Shown: positions 44,174 through 55,142 of the stretch, in pieces | Position numbering within the stretch: position 1 is the stretch's first letter | How the letters are laid out: each line of letters starts with the position of its first letter | Source of the DNA: Terana coerulea | Lineage: Eukaryota > Basidiomycota > Agaricomycetes > Polyporales > Phanerochaetaceae | NCBI GenBank assembly: GCA_024811115.1 | Contig: JAKOGH010000030.1 | Span: 1-64,000, forward strand | Direction of reading: 5' to 3' | DNA length: 64,000 bases | Notes under the pieces: generated by a model | Seen by the model: the letters and a program-made list of their open reading frames with translations, nothing else | Told to the model about the DNA's origin: nothing | Database searches by the model: none | Program-made: the position numbers and the translations under genes

Positions 44174-47100
44174 CTACCGCCGCCCTCCAAACCTCCGAGT
44201 ATTGCCTGGCGCACCGCTCCCAAGTAGTCTGTCAACCGCCTGCCGAACTGTGTGGGGCGTGAAGTCGTCGTACAGGCTGTACCGCGAGTCAGCCACAATA
44301 TTCGCGATTTCCAGCGTTTGTTTGAGATTTCTGCGTGAAGCGAAAAGATTAGCGGAGAATGGGGCAAAGCGACGGCGGGAGACACTGACTCTGGGATGCG
44401 CGTGCGGGAGGTGTACAACATCGCGTGGAGCCGAATGATGAGTTCCGGAACGTATATCTGGCGGATTCGAATAAGTTCCCTAGTGCGGCGGTCCCCTGCG
44501 TGTCAACGAGGTCAGTACTTGATCTACCCAACGATTAATGAAAGCATACCTCTGCCGCGTTCCGAGTCTGCCACCAGCCACTCAGTGGTCAAGAGCTTGA
44601 CTACCTGTTCCCTTGCCTGGTCAAGCAGCCCCTGGTAGTCGTTCAACCAGTCTCGCCTCGTCTCGCGGGCCATCTGCGGAACTTCCAGCGCCTGACACTC
44701 CACGACGCGCTCCAGCGTCTCCCACACCTTGAAGAACTGCCGGTAGTGCAGGAACTCGGTCGCCCGCTCTTCTGGCTCGCGTATGGATGCCAGCTCGGAT
44801 GGAAGCATCTGCAGCAGAGATTGTGCGAGCTGGACACGGCCACAGCCTATGCGCAGGGTATGAGCCATAGCTGAATAGACACAGAAAAGTAGGCGTACAC
44901 AAAAGATACCGCAGTATGACATTGGCTTGCTCCAGGGCCGTATCGTACGTCGCCTCATAGAAAGTCGTCCATTCTATGCTCCTGACGAGCAACTGCTCTG
45001 CATCCGTCGCTGGCGGTTGCAAGCCAATCACAGATGGCAGAGCACCCTTCGCTGCCGGTAGGTCCTACAACAAGGAGTATCAGCACAGGCATTTAGGAAC
45101 ACGATAAACTCCTGTGCATACCAGGAAAGCTTTCTCGATTGTTCGTTCGGCCGTTGTAACTGCAACGCGTTCAACATCGAGTCCGTGTTCCCTTGCTCGT
45201 GTCAACGCCAGCCGCCTCTCGGCAATGTCCGCTGACAGCTCGAGTGAAGTGAGGAACATGGCATAACGCTCGACGGCGTTGTCGCCCAGAGCGCCGGCAT
45301 ACATAGCGATAAGCTCGCGTTGACCGGCCAGCTACGAAATCATCAGATCACGTAACTGGACTAGCACGAAGTACGCTTACTTCAAGAACCTGCAGGTAGG
45401 CTTCCAAGATGACTTGAGTTGCCAGTGGTGGCGCGGGGACATCTATCATCTGGAGGAATAGGCAAAGATGGGCAAAGAACCGAGTCATTACGGGATAGCT
45501 GAACCCGAATTGTAAGTAATGTATTCTGCGCTTCGCGAAAGGACTGCTCACTCTGATGATTCAGGGTCGTACGCGCCATCTTTAAGGCCTTGAGCGAATG
45601 CGTTGAGTAAGCTGTCAGTTCGGTCAAGAATGATTTGCAGTTGCGATATGTGGTATGGGTTGTCCGACGGTGCCCTGTCCCCAAAATAGTCAGCTTCCAG
45701 TGGATATATGCGCAGAGGCGTGTACATGAACGCACCCCTCCTCAACGGGAACGTTCGCCAATGACTCGAGCGATCCAACAACTTCTCTTTCCCAATCGTC
45801 TTCTTCAGCCTCTTCGTCCCCGTCCATTTGCTCGTCACTCGCTATAACGTCCGCATCTGAGTTCTCCCAGAAGTTCTCTCGCAATTTTGACATTTCGGCA
45901 GACTCTTTTTCCTCGCAGACGACGCTTATTTGCGCCCACAGATGGTCGGACCACGTTCGACACGCTGCCTTCAGTGTCGAAGATGTCTGAGGAGTTGGAG
46001 CTAACGCTGCGTATAATGCCCGTTCTGATGTGGACAGACGCGGCTAGAAATGGTGACACTTCATTGAGGGTTGGGGGAGACGCGAAACAGGTAGAAAACT
46101 CACGTTCAATGCCGCACGGGTGCACGCAGACTTCCAGAGTTTCCGCCGTCGATTTCCACGCCAAGAGTTCACATCGTCGTCATCCATAGCGTCTTCTTCT
46201 CTTGGTTCGTTTGCTAGCTCGCCAGTCAATACGAATATCTAAGCACTAAACAGCAGGCTACACACCTACTGCCCGCCATTGGAATAGCGACGAGCCCCGA
46301 ATGCTGGCAGCCCGCCAGGGTTGATTTGCTTTTCGGCAGAGTTCAACACCTTCTTCGAGTCGTCCTGCGCGTATGTGCGCGTATAACGCGTGGATGAGGG
46401 CTTTCTCGTAGTTCTGAACATCATGGAGATATTAGCTGTTCGTTCATAGAAAGGCACCACTTTCGAACGGGGCACTGCAATAATATAGACAATGAATGCG
46501 CTCGTAATTGTATGACGTTTGCCCTTGTACGGATGTTTATAGCAATAGACGTGAATATATGCGCATTAATTGGTGCGACGGGACTCGGAAGACAAGCATG
46601 CCCAAGGCTTTCATGCACGGTAATGACGGTGACGGTGCCATGTGTAGTCCCAAACTTGCACTTATACTTATACCAAGTCACAAGGCGGGAAAGCTTGCGC
46701 GCACTATTCGCTGGCTCGTGCACCCGCACTCGACATACGACCAGGTTTCGCGAGGTTGATGTTCCATCGGTAACGCATAGTACAACACCCGAACCAGCCT
46801 TTCCTCCAAGTAAATAAGAGTGCATAACTCACCGCATCATCTGAGGCCAATGATCCACCTTCCTCTCTGTTTACTGCATCCGGGTCCATGCCATGGAGGG
46901 TACTTGTCCGGTTCATTCGCATATTCTGCATAACCTGGTGTTTCGTGAACTTCCAATACCCCGTTGTCGCATCAACTGGCGGAGGGGATGGGGCAGTGTC
47001 ATGGAGCCACTCGCGAACGACAACAAGTTCTGAGAGAAGGCGAGAGGCGTGCATGATGGCCTGCGCAAGTGTTGAAGGGGGTGTATATGGGTTTTCAGAA

Positions 47101-47435
47101 AGGAGTTGGGCAGCACGCGGGTAGAAAGAGGAGTCTGAGGCTATCTTGCGAAGGCTACGGACTTCAGTACATTGAAGCCCACTAAAGGCGGTTGGGACTT
47201 ACGGCATGACGGCTTGCAAGAGGCCCCATGTGTCACTTTCCATGCGGAATGCCTCCACTTCTTCAGACGCATATTGACCTGGGTTGTCTTGCGCTTGTTG
47301 AAGCTGCTCCTGGCAGATTTGGCGTAGTTTGGGGGCGAAGCCGTGCTCAGGGTCCAGGAGGACCTCTAGGTCGTCCTTGTTCGCTTGAGCGAGGGAGAGC
47401 GCTTCTGCGCACTGGGCGTAAAGAGAAGATGTCAT
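44174..47435 (-). CDS. nup107: nucleoporin Nup107/Nup84 (Y-complex)
   Basis: A structural component of the Nup107-160/Nup84 Y-complex of the nuclear pore. Start chosen at ATG 47435 (MTSSLYAQCAEALSLAQANK); an in-frame upstream extension exists. Recognisable parts in order: DTWGLLQAVMP; LLSELVVVREWLHDTAP and TTGYWKFTKHQVMQNMR; DPDAVNREEG; NYEKALIHALYAHIRAGRLE followed by EGVELCRKANQPWRAASIRG (the family's helical signature, about 46,290-46,420); MSKLRENFWENS; YGDRAPSDNPYH-like segments; QVILEAYLQVLEV; AERRLALTRAREHGLDVERV; EWTTFYEATYDTALEQANVI; and a C-terminus TLEIANIVADSRYSLYDDF ending in TAG at 44174. About 10-12 short introns. All-helical composition and length (about 850 residues) fit the family. 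Confidence 0.88.
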
Positions 47436-47934
47436 TTGAAGGTATGTTATAGCAGCATACGACACAGAGGCGGTGGAAGGAGTTGGTCCCAGGGATGTAA
47501 CGGAGGAGATGAACACGGCCAGATGAGCGTGACACAATGAACCGCGTTTGTCACATATGGATCACATGTGTCACAAGCGTGATTGTCACATAAGCGCTTA
47601 CAGCTTTGCCTTTTGCTCCGAGTCGGTTTACTTACGGGCAACATGGCTGCACGGTATCCTGTCTCTGATATGTCTTTGCATGCGCTGGCTTCAGTGATGA
47701 GTTATCCGCGGGATTGCAGTCTTTCAATATGATACTGAAATATTACCGAGGAACTAAGGTCTGCTATCTGGATGTCTCCCACTCACTTTAGACTGAGCAT
47801 GTGCTTCACAGTCCTGAACAATTTCCCATGACCGCCGTACTCCTGCGACTAATACATATATAACTTGGCCTCGACGAGCAGAGAGCAATTTGACAGCTGC
47901 TCTTTCACCCTCATCATAGCGCACCATAGGCATA

Positions 47935-49101
47935 ATGTCCATTCACCAGATCAAACGGCAACAGTGCCATCTCGCATGGGACAACAGGTATGTCCTCCCT
48001 GTATGATTCCCGGGATGTATTTTCAGCTTGCGCATTAGTATCCCTCCGGTGTTGAAAGTCAAGTCCGGAGAGATCATCACCTTCGATTGTCTCGATGCCT
48101 CCAACGGCCAGGTTACGCCTGCGACCCTCGCCTCGTCCTTGACCACGTTGGACATCGGGACGCTGGACCAAGTGAACGGCCCCATTTACATAGAAGGCGC
48201 CGTTCCTGGAGACACACTCCAGATCGATGTTCTCGACGTGAAGACGGCGGAATGGGGCTGGACGGGAATTATACCCGGTTTCGGGCTGCTTGCGGACGAG
48301 TTCCCGGAAGCGCGGCTCAAGATCTGGGACCTTCCGAAGCGTGAGGGCGAGCAGGAAGGGTTTGCGTGGTTTGACAAGACGAAAGGCATTCGAATTCCGC
48401 TCAGGCCGTTTGCGGGCGAGATGGGCGTTGCACCGGCTGAGAAGGGTCCGCACAGCACGATTCCGCCGTACAGAACAGGAGGGAATGTCGACACAAAGCA
48501 CCTGAGCAAGGGCACTACAGTATACCTGCCCATTGAGGTTGAAGGAGCTCTGTACTCGACTGGTGTAAGCTCATCCCGTACAACCGTAGCGACCTTTTGA
48601 CCCACCAGGTTCTCATAGGACGGACATGCCGCTCAAGGCGATGGTGGTGAGTGAAGGTCTTCATATAGTAAGAGATTACCCTCTTTGACAACCTTTCTAT
48701 ATCAAGAGGTCTGCGGCACAGCTATCGAGACGCCGATGTCGGTGACCGTTCGCTTGAGCGTCTTGAAAGACAAGTCTCATGTGAAGACGCCGCACTTCTC
48801 GACTCCCCATGGGTCAGACGACCCGCAAGGATATTACTGCACCACAGGCGTTGCGCCGGATATTCGTGAGGCGACACGAGATGCCGTGCGGCATATGATC
48901 ACCGTCCTGGGCGTAGAGCATGGTCTGGCAAGGGAAGACGCGTATATGCTGTGCTCTGTCGCGGGCGACTTGCGGATGCACGAGGTCGTGGATATGCCGA
49001 ACTATGTGGCAAGTCGATATGCGTCTTCTCGGTTTCGGGTCTGCTCACGCTCAAAACAGATCGGAATGATGATGCCCAAATCGATCTTCGGGCATAAATG
49101 A
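47935..49101 (+). CDS. acetamidase/formamidase (FmdA_AmdA family)
   Basis: Hydrolyses short-chain amides such as formamide or acetamide to ammonia and the acid. ATG at 47935 (MSIHQIKRQQCHLAWDNS), then an intron and LRISIPPVLKVKSGEIITFD, LDQVNGPIYIEGAVPGDTLQ, WGWTGIIPGFGLLADEF, IPLRPFAGEMGVAPAEKG, PPYRTGGNVDTKHLSKGTTV and YLPIEVEGALYS. The conserved metal-binding segment DGHAAQGDGEVCGTAIETPM is present but preceded by an in-frame TAG (48615-48617), where the family has (F/L)S-(I/V)G-DGHA; two lost bases or a real lesion would explain it. The last exon junction NYV/IGMMMPKSIF uses a GC...AG intron (GCAAGT donor, 51 nt). It converges on the P450 gene, whose stop lies 48 bp away. Confidence 0.85.
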
Positions 49102-49148
49102 GACTAATGTACACGAGATAGCAATATGTTCAGATATTCAAATCATGC

Positions 49149-51262
49149 CTACTGCCGCTTCCTGAACATGACCTTCGCCGTCCTATTAGGAATAGCGAAG
49201 CTCCCGAAGATCATGGGCTCTGGGAGCCTGCCGGGCTCCTTCATCCGGACGTCGTACGTCATGACGAGATGGGCCATCATGGTCTTCAGCTCGTTTGCAG
49301 CAAAAAACCGTCCCGGGCTACATAACCGGTTGAACCACTTCACGAAGTACAGAGGATACACAATCACTCACCAAGCATGCCTGCCGGCGCCGAAGGACAG
49401 ATACTCAACGCTCGTATTGACCATCTGGTGCTTCGTGCCTTCACCGGTCTCGTCCCGCATGTTCGCAAACCGCCAGGGGTCAAACACGAGCGGGTTGGAG
49501 TAGAAGTCATCGTGGTCGTGTGTCGCGAGCTTCAGTGTAGAGACATGGCTGCCTTTAGGTATGAAGGTTCCGTCGGAGAAAGTGTAATCTTTGACAGCTT
49601 TCCTTAGCAAGAACACTGAGAAGGCACGAGAAAATGTACGTCAGACGGAGATATCTTGGGGTATAGGAGGCACACACGTTGGTTTTCGGTCACTCGCTGA
49701 GTTTCCTTGAAGAAGCTGTCCACCTTGCGCATCTTTTGGAGCGCCATCTTTGACCAGCCGTCTTGCGCTAAGACTGATTCCACCTCTTCACGGAGCGGAT
49801 GTATGTATGACGGGTTGGCAGCGAGGTGATAGAGGGCTTGAGTGAAGGCCTGTGATGTCCCGTCCATTAGTCCCGCAGATACTTCACGGCGTTAGATCAA
49901 ATGCAAGCTTACCATAGACGACGTGTGGATGGCTGCGAATCCGACTACAAGAAGACGTTTTGTTAACATTTTAGGCGTACGTTCTTCGCCCTTGGCGACA
50001 TCCATGAGCCACTGCAAAGGTCATTCTGGCAGCGGCGATTAGCGGCCGGTCTCCCTCTGGTTAGGCCACGAGGCACTTACTGGCTTGTCTTTCCAATCGT
50101 CACCGTACTGCTCCATCTGCGTCAACCTCTCTTGAATCGTTGGCCCCAGCAGTACCAGTGCACGGTTTTCAAGCTTGTCGACATTGCTAATCAATCGCTT
50201 CACAGGCCTGCATGCAGTTGTTAAATCAACGATTGGCTCTGAACATGGGGCTGAAGGGTACATACTCTCTGAGCATGCTTGGTAAAGGGGTATGATCATC
50301 CCAACTGCAACGACGTAGCTCGTGTAGTTAATGCTGATGTCAATGAACTCCGGGTCTCGACCTGAGTACCACACGTCATGAGGTCGGGGAACACAACTTG
50401 AATTCCTGCACTGCCACTCACAGAGAGGTAGCCCAACGAAGATACGACTGCTCGTCCTTGCGACAACCTTTGTTATGCTGTCCATCACCGGCAACTCAAG
50501 CCAGTCTGCGTTAAGTCAGCGATCATGCGCATATGTTAGATAACTTCGTGCCAGACAGCTGCGAGCCGGCGTACCATCGGTCACAGCTACATTGTCTGCA
50601 AATGCGGCCTGAACTTCTGCACAGATTTCGCCAGAGAGCGGCGCAAGGTTGCGCGTCAGAGTCGTGCGGATAACAGGCACATGGTATATGTTTTCTACGA
50701 CACTTTTGCCCATGATCGTAGAGAAATCAAAATTCTGCAGTGAGGAAGGTCTTGTTGGGAAACTGATCAGCTCTGGGGAATACAGTAAGTGCACTCACAT
50801 CCTCGTTCGCCGCAATAAACGACAGCTGGTCATCTGGGGCTTTTCTTAGCTCGTCGATAAGCTTTGGGTCAGATATTACATAGTGCCAATGGGTTCTTGC
50901 GGCTATTCTGAACGGGTGTCCTCCATACTATGTGAAGGCATACGTAGCGGCGTGAGTCGTGCACTATCGAGACACAATTACATGCAAATGTATACCTTGC
51001 TGTATCCTTCAGCCAGCATCCTTCGCGCATCAAGAAAAAACCTGATTGCCCCGTAATAGGAGACGATAGGCGTATTTGAACCCAAAGTAGGAACTTGTTC
51101 ATGCTATATGGGATGGTGCGACGACCGTTCAAGTTAGCACGCCACTGCGTTATTGCAAGTTATCTAATGACTTACCTTTGTATTCTGAGCCCATTTCCAC
51201 GCATACAGGAGCACACCCAGGACAACAAGTGTATAGCTGGATGAAAGGGCGTCGAGGAGCAT
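49149..51262 (-). CDS. cytochrome P450 monooxygenase (CYP5150-like)
   Basis: A membrane-anchored haem-thiolate monooxygenase of the endoplasmic reticulum. ATG at 51262; an N-terminal anchor (SSSYTLVVLGVLLYAWKWAQ), then GAIRFFLDARRMLAEGYSKY, HWHYVISDPKLIDELRKAPD, NEDFDFSTIMGKSVVENIYH, RIFVGLPLCRDPEFI, an I-helix HTSS..AFTQALYHLAANPSY, the ExxR motif as KETQR, DPWRFANMRDETGEGTKHQM, and the haem loop FGAGRHACPGRFFA, split by an intron after the first two bases of the Cys codon. It ends at TAG 49149-49151. Length about 510 residues with many short introns. The sequence style matches basidiomycete CYP5150 enzymes, whose substrates are mostly unknown. A hAT-type MITE lies 181 bp upstream of the start codon. 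Confidence 0.9.
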
Positions 51263-51442
51263 GATGAGAAGGGGTAGAGATGAGGGCTGTCAGATGCTGT
51301 CGGTTAGCCTGCTTCAAACTTATATATATATACACCATCCCGATGGGCCGCTGATGATCATGGAGTAAATGAAAGGCGGAAGTTGCTAACTTCCAGTTCA
51401 AGGCAAGTGTCCGAACGCGTGTGAAGCAGGCCCACACTCATC

Positions 51443-51780
51443 CAGTGTTGTCACTGACCAGGTCAGTGACCGGTCAATCACAAAGTCAGACAGTCAAAAG
51501 GTCAGCCAACCACTTGACCGACCAGTCAATCAAAATCGTGGGACGATGACAAATCTCGCCATAAAGAGTATTTCCTTGATGGCGTGGGGTGGGCAGGGGC
51601 CGTACGCCCGTCGCCGGCTCTGTGGGAAAGAGGGCGCACATTCACTGATCCGACTACCAAGTTTAGAAGGTGGGGCGGTCTCTGACCACCTTGACCGGTC
51701 GGTCGACCGGGTCAGTCAAGGTGGTCAATCAAAGGGTCACTGATTTCTGACTGACCGGTCATTTGACCTTGACAACACTG
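51443..51780. mobile_element. hAT-type MITE with TGACCGGTCA subterminal repeats (338 bp)
   Basis: The perfect 11-bp terminal inverted repeats CAGTGTTGTCA...TGACAACACTG are flanked by a perfect 8-bp duplication CACTCATC (51435-51442 and 51781-51788). Both halves are dense in TGACCGGTCA, GGTCAGTGACC and similar half-sites. There is no coding capacity. The perfect target duplication indicates a recent insertion. Confidence 0.93.
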
Positions 51781-51788
51781 CACTCATC

Positions 51789-52949
51789 CAGCCCTGTCCC
51801 AGTGGCGTTAATATAGCGTGGCTTGAGCCGAACCTACAGTGATGCCAGCACCTGGTATCTGCTTGTGTGCCATGTCACCAGAACCCATGCCTTGACTTCG
51901 TCCTAAGTAGTCCTGAATCCTGATGCAGCATGTCAAGCAAGCTGCAACATTCTCCTCGAGCGTATTGAAGCGGTCGCTTACATGGTAAAATGCTCCAATG
52001 ATCTCTACAATAGACAGCCCGCCTCAGCTGCTGGTATATGTCTCGCTTACGGCCCTCTCGGCGAATGTACGACCGCATTAGGACTGCTTTGTGACTCGGG
52101 GCTTGGCGGTCAGCGGGATGCACCATCTGAACCGCTTACTGACGCATGAATCGGCACACTGGTTTCCGTTTCAGTCTGCGTTTTTTTCATCAATGTCCAG
52201 TGACATTCCAAGCATTCAACGAAGCAACCGTCAAGCCTGGTCTGTTCATGATGCAAGTACGTTGAACCTCAGTACCGGCAGGCTCTGTGCAGGCTGTACG
52301 ACTTACAATATTCTTGTCGAGCTCAGAGATAGAGATGGCTGAGATGAAAAAAGTACTTTGTAAAGCGGACTGTTTGTCCATGGTCGTAAGATGAAATGTT
52401 GAAGTCCTCGGCCGTTGCCGTGAACGCCACAGCGCACATACATGCAAGCGCCCGGCTTCTCCCGCGCTCTGCTCCCAAAGGAAGTCTCCGCTACTTTCAC
52501 GCTTGTCGCATGCTGTCGTGAGCCCGATGGCTGTATCATCGTTTGGTATTTTAATTTGGTTTTTAGCGAACAACATTGTGTCTACAACAGTGCATCTTCC
52601 CGGAAATTTCAAATATATGCTTTTGACTTACTTTTACTAAAATAACATTAGAACTTCATTTACCGCAGCTCATGCCGAAGACTACGACCCTTTCTGACCA
52701 CTCACTTGTATCTGCATAGTTAATAGCATGCTTGAATATACGACAGCACAATACTTATACAAGATATAAGTTGTTAAATCCAATAACCTACTGACCTACA
52801 TGCGAAAGGCTGTGAAAAACCAGATGGATAAATATAACGGTACTAAAACCATTGCTTTTGTACTCGAAAACCATGCCTGGGATGCTGAGCCCCTAGCCTG
52901 TTCCGTCGTTGTCTTTGGATACAGTGGCACCATCTCTCTGCGTCTCGAG
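51789..52949. other. mostly non-coding stretch with possible minus-strand exons
   Basis: Two minus-strand pieces look coding: an ATG exon near 52,381 (MDKQSALQSTFFISAISISE) ending at a GTAAGT donor, and a frame at about 52,020-51,800 (HVSDRFNTLEENVAACLTC, RIQDYLGRSQGMGSGDMAHK). They may belong to one small spliced gene, but the joining exons are not clear. The rest, about 52,550-52,800, is AT-rich with nothing recognised. Confidence 0.3.
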
Positions 52950-53096
52950 CCCTCACCGACAAGTTTCGTGACTGGCGAACTGAGAACGATAGTAGCTCAT
53001 GAAGTCATAACGTACGACATGCAGCTGAAGGAGAAAAGGACATCGCGTGAATTTCTGAGTATTCGAGCGAAGCTGGCGTGTATTGGACGGGAGTAG
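52950..53096 (+). pseudogene. cytochrome P450 C-terminal remnant
   Basis: A plus-strand frame reads SFVTGELRTIVAHEVITYDM then QLKEKRTSREFL. This matches the post-haem region of the neighbouring P450 (FFAANELKTMMAHLVMTYDV) in spacing and residues (F, EL, AH, V, TYD, KE). The haem loop before it is unrecognisable and no upstream P450 exons are found. It is a decayed fragment in the opposite orientation to the intact gene. The following 53,100-53,663 shows no further gene. Confidence 0.5.
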
Positions 53097-53663
53097 CACT
53101 TGTGATACCTTGGCCACACAGCCGAGTACTCGTTGACTCTGTCACATTATTCATACTGCACAGGCACCCTCGAACTAGCGATGCATAGAGAAGTGATATA
53201 ACGCTGCTTCTGCACTTTGGCGAAGCCTTCCGAGTCGGCATCCACACCTCGTTACACCTCTCTGTTTTTTGTGTGGATTCAAAGCAACAATTTGCCGGTT
53301 CCTTTTGTGCCTGCGCTGGTACCTATGTGCCTGAAGAACCCGCGGTTCACACAGCAAGCACATTTGTACCGAGAGCGAAGTGCATTTAATTAGGCGGAGC
53401 CAAGCTGCTGGGTCTTGCCCCTTCTGCGGAACCGGTGCTTCGCCTAAACCGCGGCTGATCGGACTGGCCCTGGCTGACCTTCTCGTTTGTTGAGATCAGG
53501 TCCTGTGCACCGCGCGCGCAACCATCCTAAGACTTTCACCTCGACCTCGACCACGACGGAGACTGAAGACCGTCACTCTGTACTCGCTTTGCTGGCAAGG
53601 CTGGAAAACTAGTTGTATCAATCTCGTTCAACAGCCCTGCGCGGGCCAGGAGCGTCCTTCAAC

Positions 53664-55142
53664 ATGAATACGACTGCGCGCTATGTCATTCTGGTGGTGG
53701 TCGTTGTGGTACGTGCTATCAAAAGTACTCGTCCCGGGCCTTTCTGAAGACCTGTGTAGGTAGCATTGCACTCGATACTGAGCTTCACGCACGAAGACTA
53801 TGGCCGAGCAACGTCACTGTCGGCCATCAACTCCAAAATGCCGTGGTCGAAAGGCTCCTTGAGCGACTACATGCCTGTCGAGGACCTGAACGTCCACCCG
53901 TCCCCGGCAGCCCCTTACGGAAACAGCACAGGCAGGGCAAACGCCACGATTCTCATGCTTGCGCGAAACAGCGACACAGAAAGTGCGATGCGCAGCGTCC
54001 GCGAGCTCGAAGACAGGTTTAATCACCAGTACAACTACCCGTGGACTTTCCTGAACGAGGAGCCCTTTTCAGACGACTTCAAGAAGCGGGTGTCGAATGT
54101 CATCAAGGGGCCGGTCGAGTTTGGCTTGATCCCCAAGGACCACTGGTACCAGCCGGAGTGGATTGACGAAGAGAAGGCGAAGGCGGGCAGGGATAAGATG
54201 GAGCAGGACCATATCATCTATGGAGGCAGCGTGTCGTACCGGAATATGTGCCGTTTCAACTCCGGCTTCTTCTACCGCCATCCACTGGTCCAGAAATACA
54301 AATGGTACTGGCGTGTCGAGTGCGTGTTCCACTATCATCACCCCATGCTCGTCCTGATATCCCACTGTAGGCCTGACGTTCATTTCCACTGTGACATTCC
54401 TTACGACCCATTTGTTTACATGGAAAAGAACAACAAGGTGTATGGGTTCACGATTACTATGTACGAATATTTGGCGACCATTCCGACTATGTGGGACACA
54501 GTCAAGAGTCAGTGCGGTATCTCAATCCCCTGAAAGTGTTACTTATTCTCATCATTTCTCCTAGGATTCATCGGGGAGAACCCTCAGTACCTAGCAAAGA
54601 ACAATGCAATGGCATACATGTCAGAGGATGGCGGGAACTCCTATAATCTATGCCACTGTAAGCTTCAGCATTTCTTGTCGCTTGTGCATATCTCATGTAT
54701 TTGTGGCAGTCTGGAGCAATTTCGAGATTGCAAGCATGGACTTCTGGCGCGGCGAGGCTTACACGAAGTACTTCGAGTATCTTGATCGGACAGGCGGATT
54801 CTACTACGAAGTCAGTTCAACGTGCTAGCATGTCCTTTTATTCACTGATCGTTTTCGTGTAGCGCTGGGGAGACGCGCCCGTGCACAGCATCGCAGCAGC
54901 GCTCTTCGCGCCGAAAGACCAGATCCACTTCTTCAACGACATCGGCTACGAGCACAACCCGTATACGCACTGCCCGCGGGGAGAAGACCTGTGGAAGCAG
55001 CGCAAGTGCTCGTGCAACCCTGACCGCAGCTTCGGTACGTGGACCTGCTGCTCAGTGCTATTCATTTATGCTGACGGGCCGCTTACGCGTAACAGACTAC
55101 GACGGGTACTCTTGCATGAAGCAGTGGGATCGCATTCAATAA
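53664..55142 (+). CDS. alpha-1,2-mannosyltransferase, KRE2/MNT1/KTR family (GT15)
   Basis: A Golgi type II membrane enzyme that adds alpha-1,2-mannose to O- or N-linked glycans. Exon 1 (53664-53708) encodes MNTTARYVILVVVVV, the membrane anchor, which continues after a short intron as VALHSILSFT. The catalytic domain then reads RANATILMLARNSDTESAMR, FNHQYNYPWTFLNEEPFSDD, MCRFNSGFFYRHPLVQKYKW, YWRVE/PDVHFHCDIPYDPF (the family's EPD segment, its Glu codon split by an intron), YGFTITMYEYLATIPTMWD, CHFWSNFEIASMDFWRGEAY, RTGGFYYERWGDAPVHSIAA and FFNDIGYEHNPYTHCP, ending DGYSCMKQWDRIQ and TAA at 55140-55142. All expected GT15 blocks are intact. The stem is short. No frame problems seen. Confidence 0.93.

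Noticed and set aside
47935..51262. Amidase plus P450 as a metabolite gene cluster
   Set aside because: Two convergent genes without a backbone synthase, transporter or regulator nearby do not make a cluster case.
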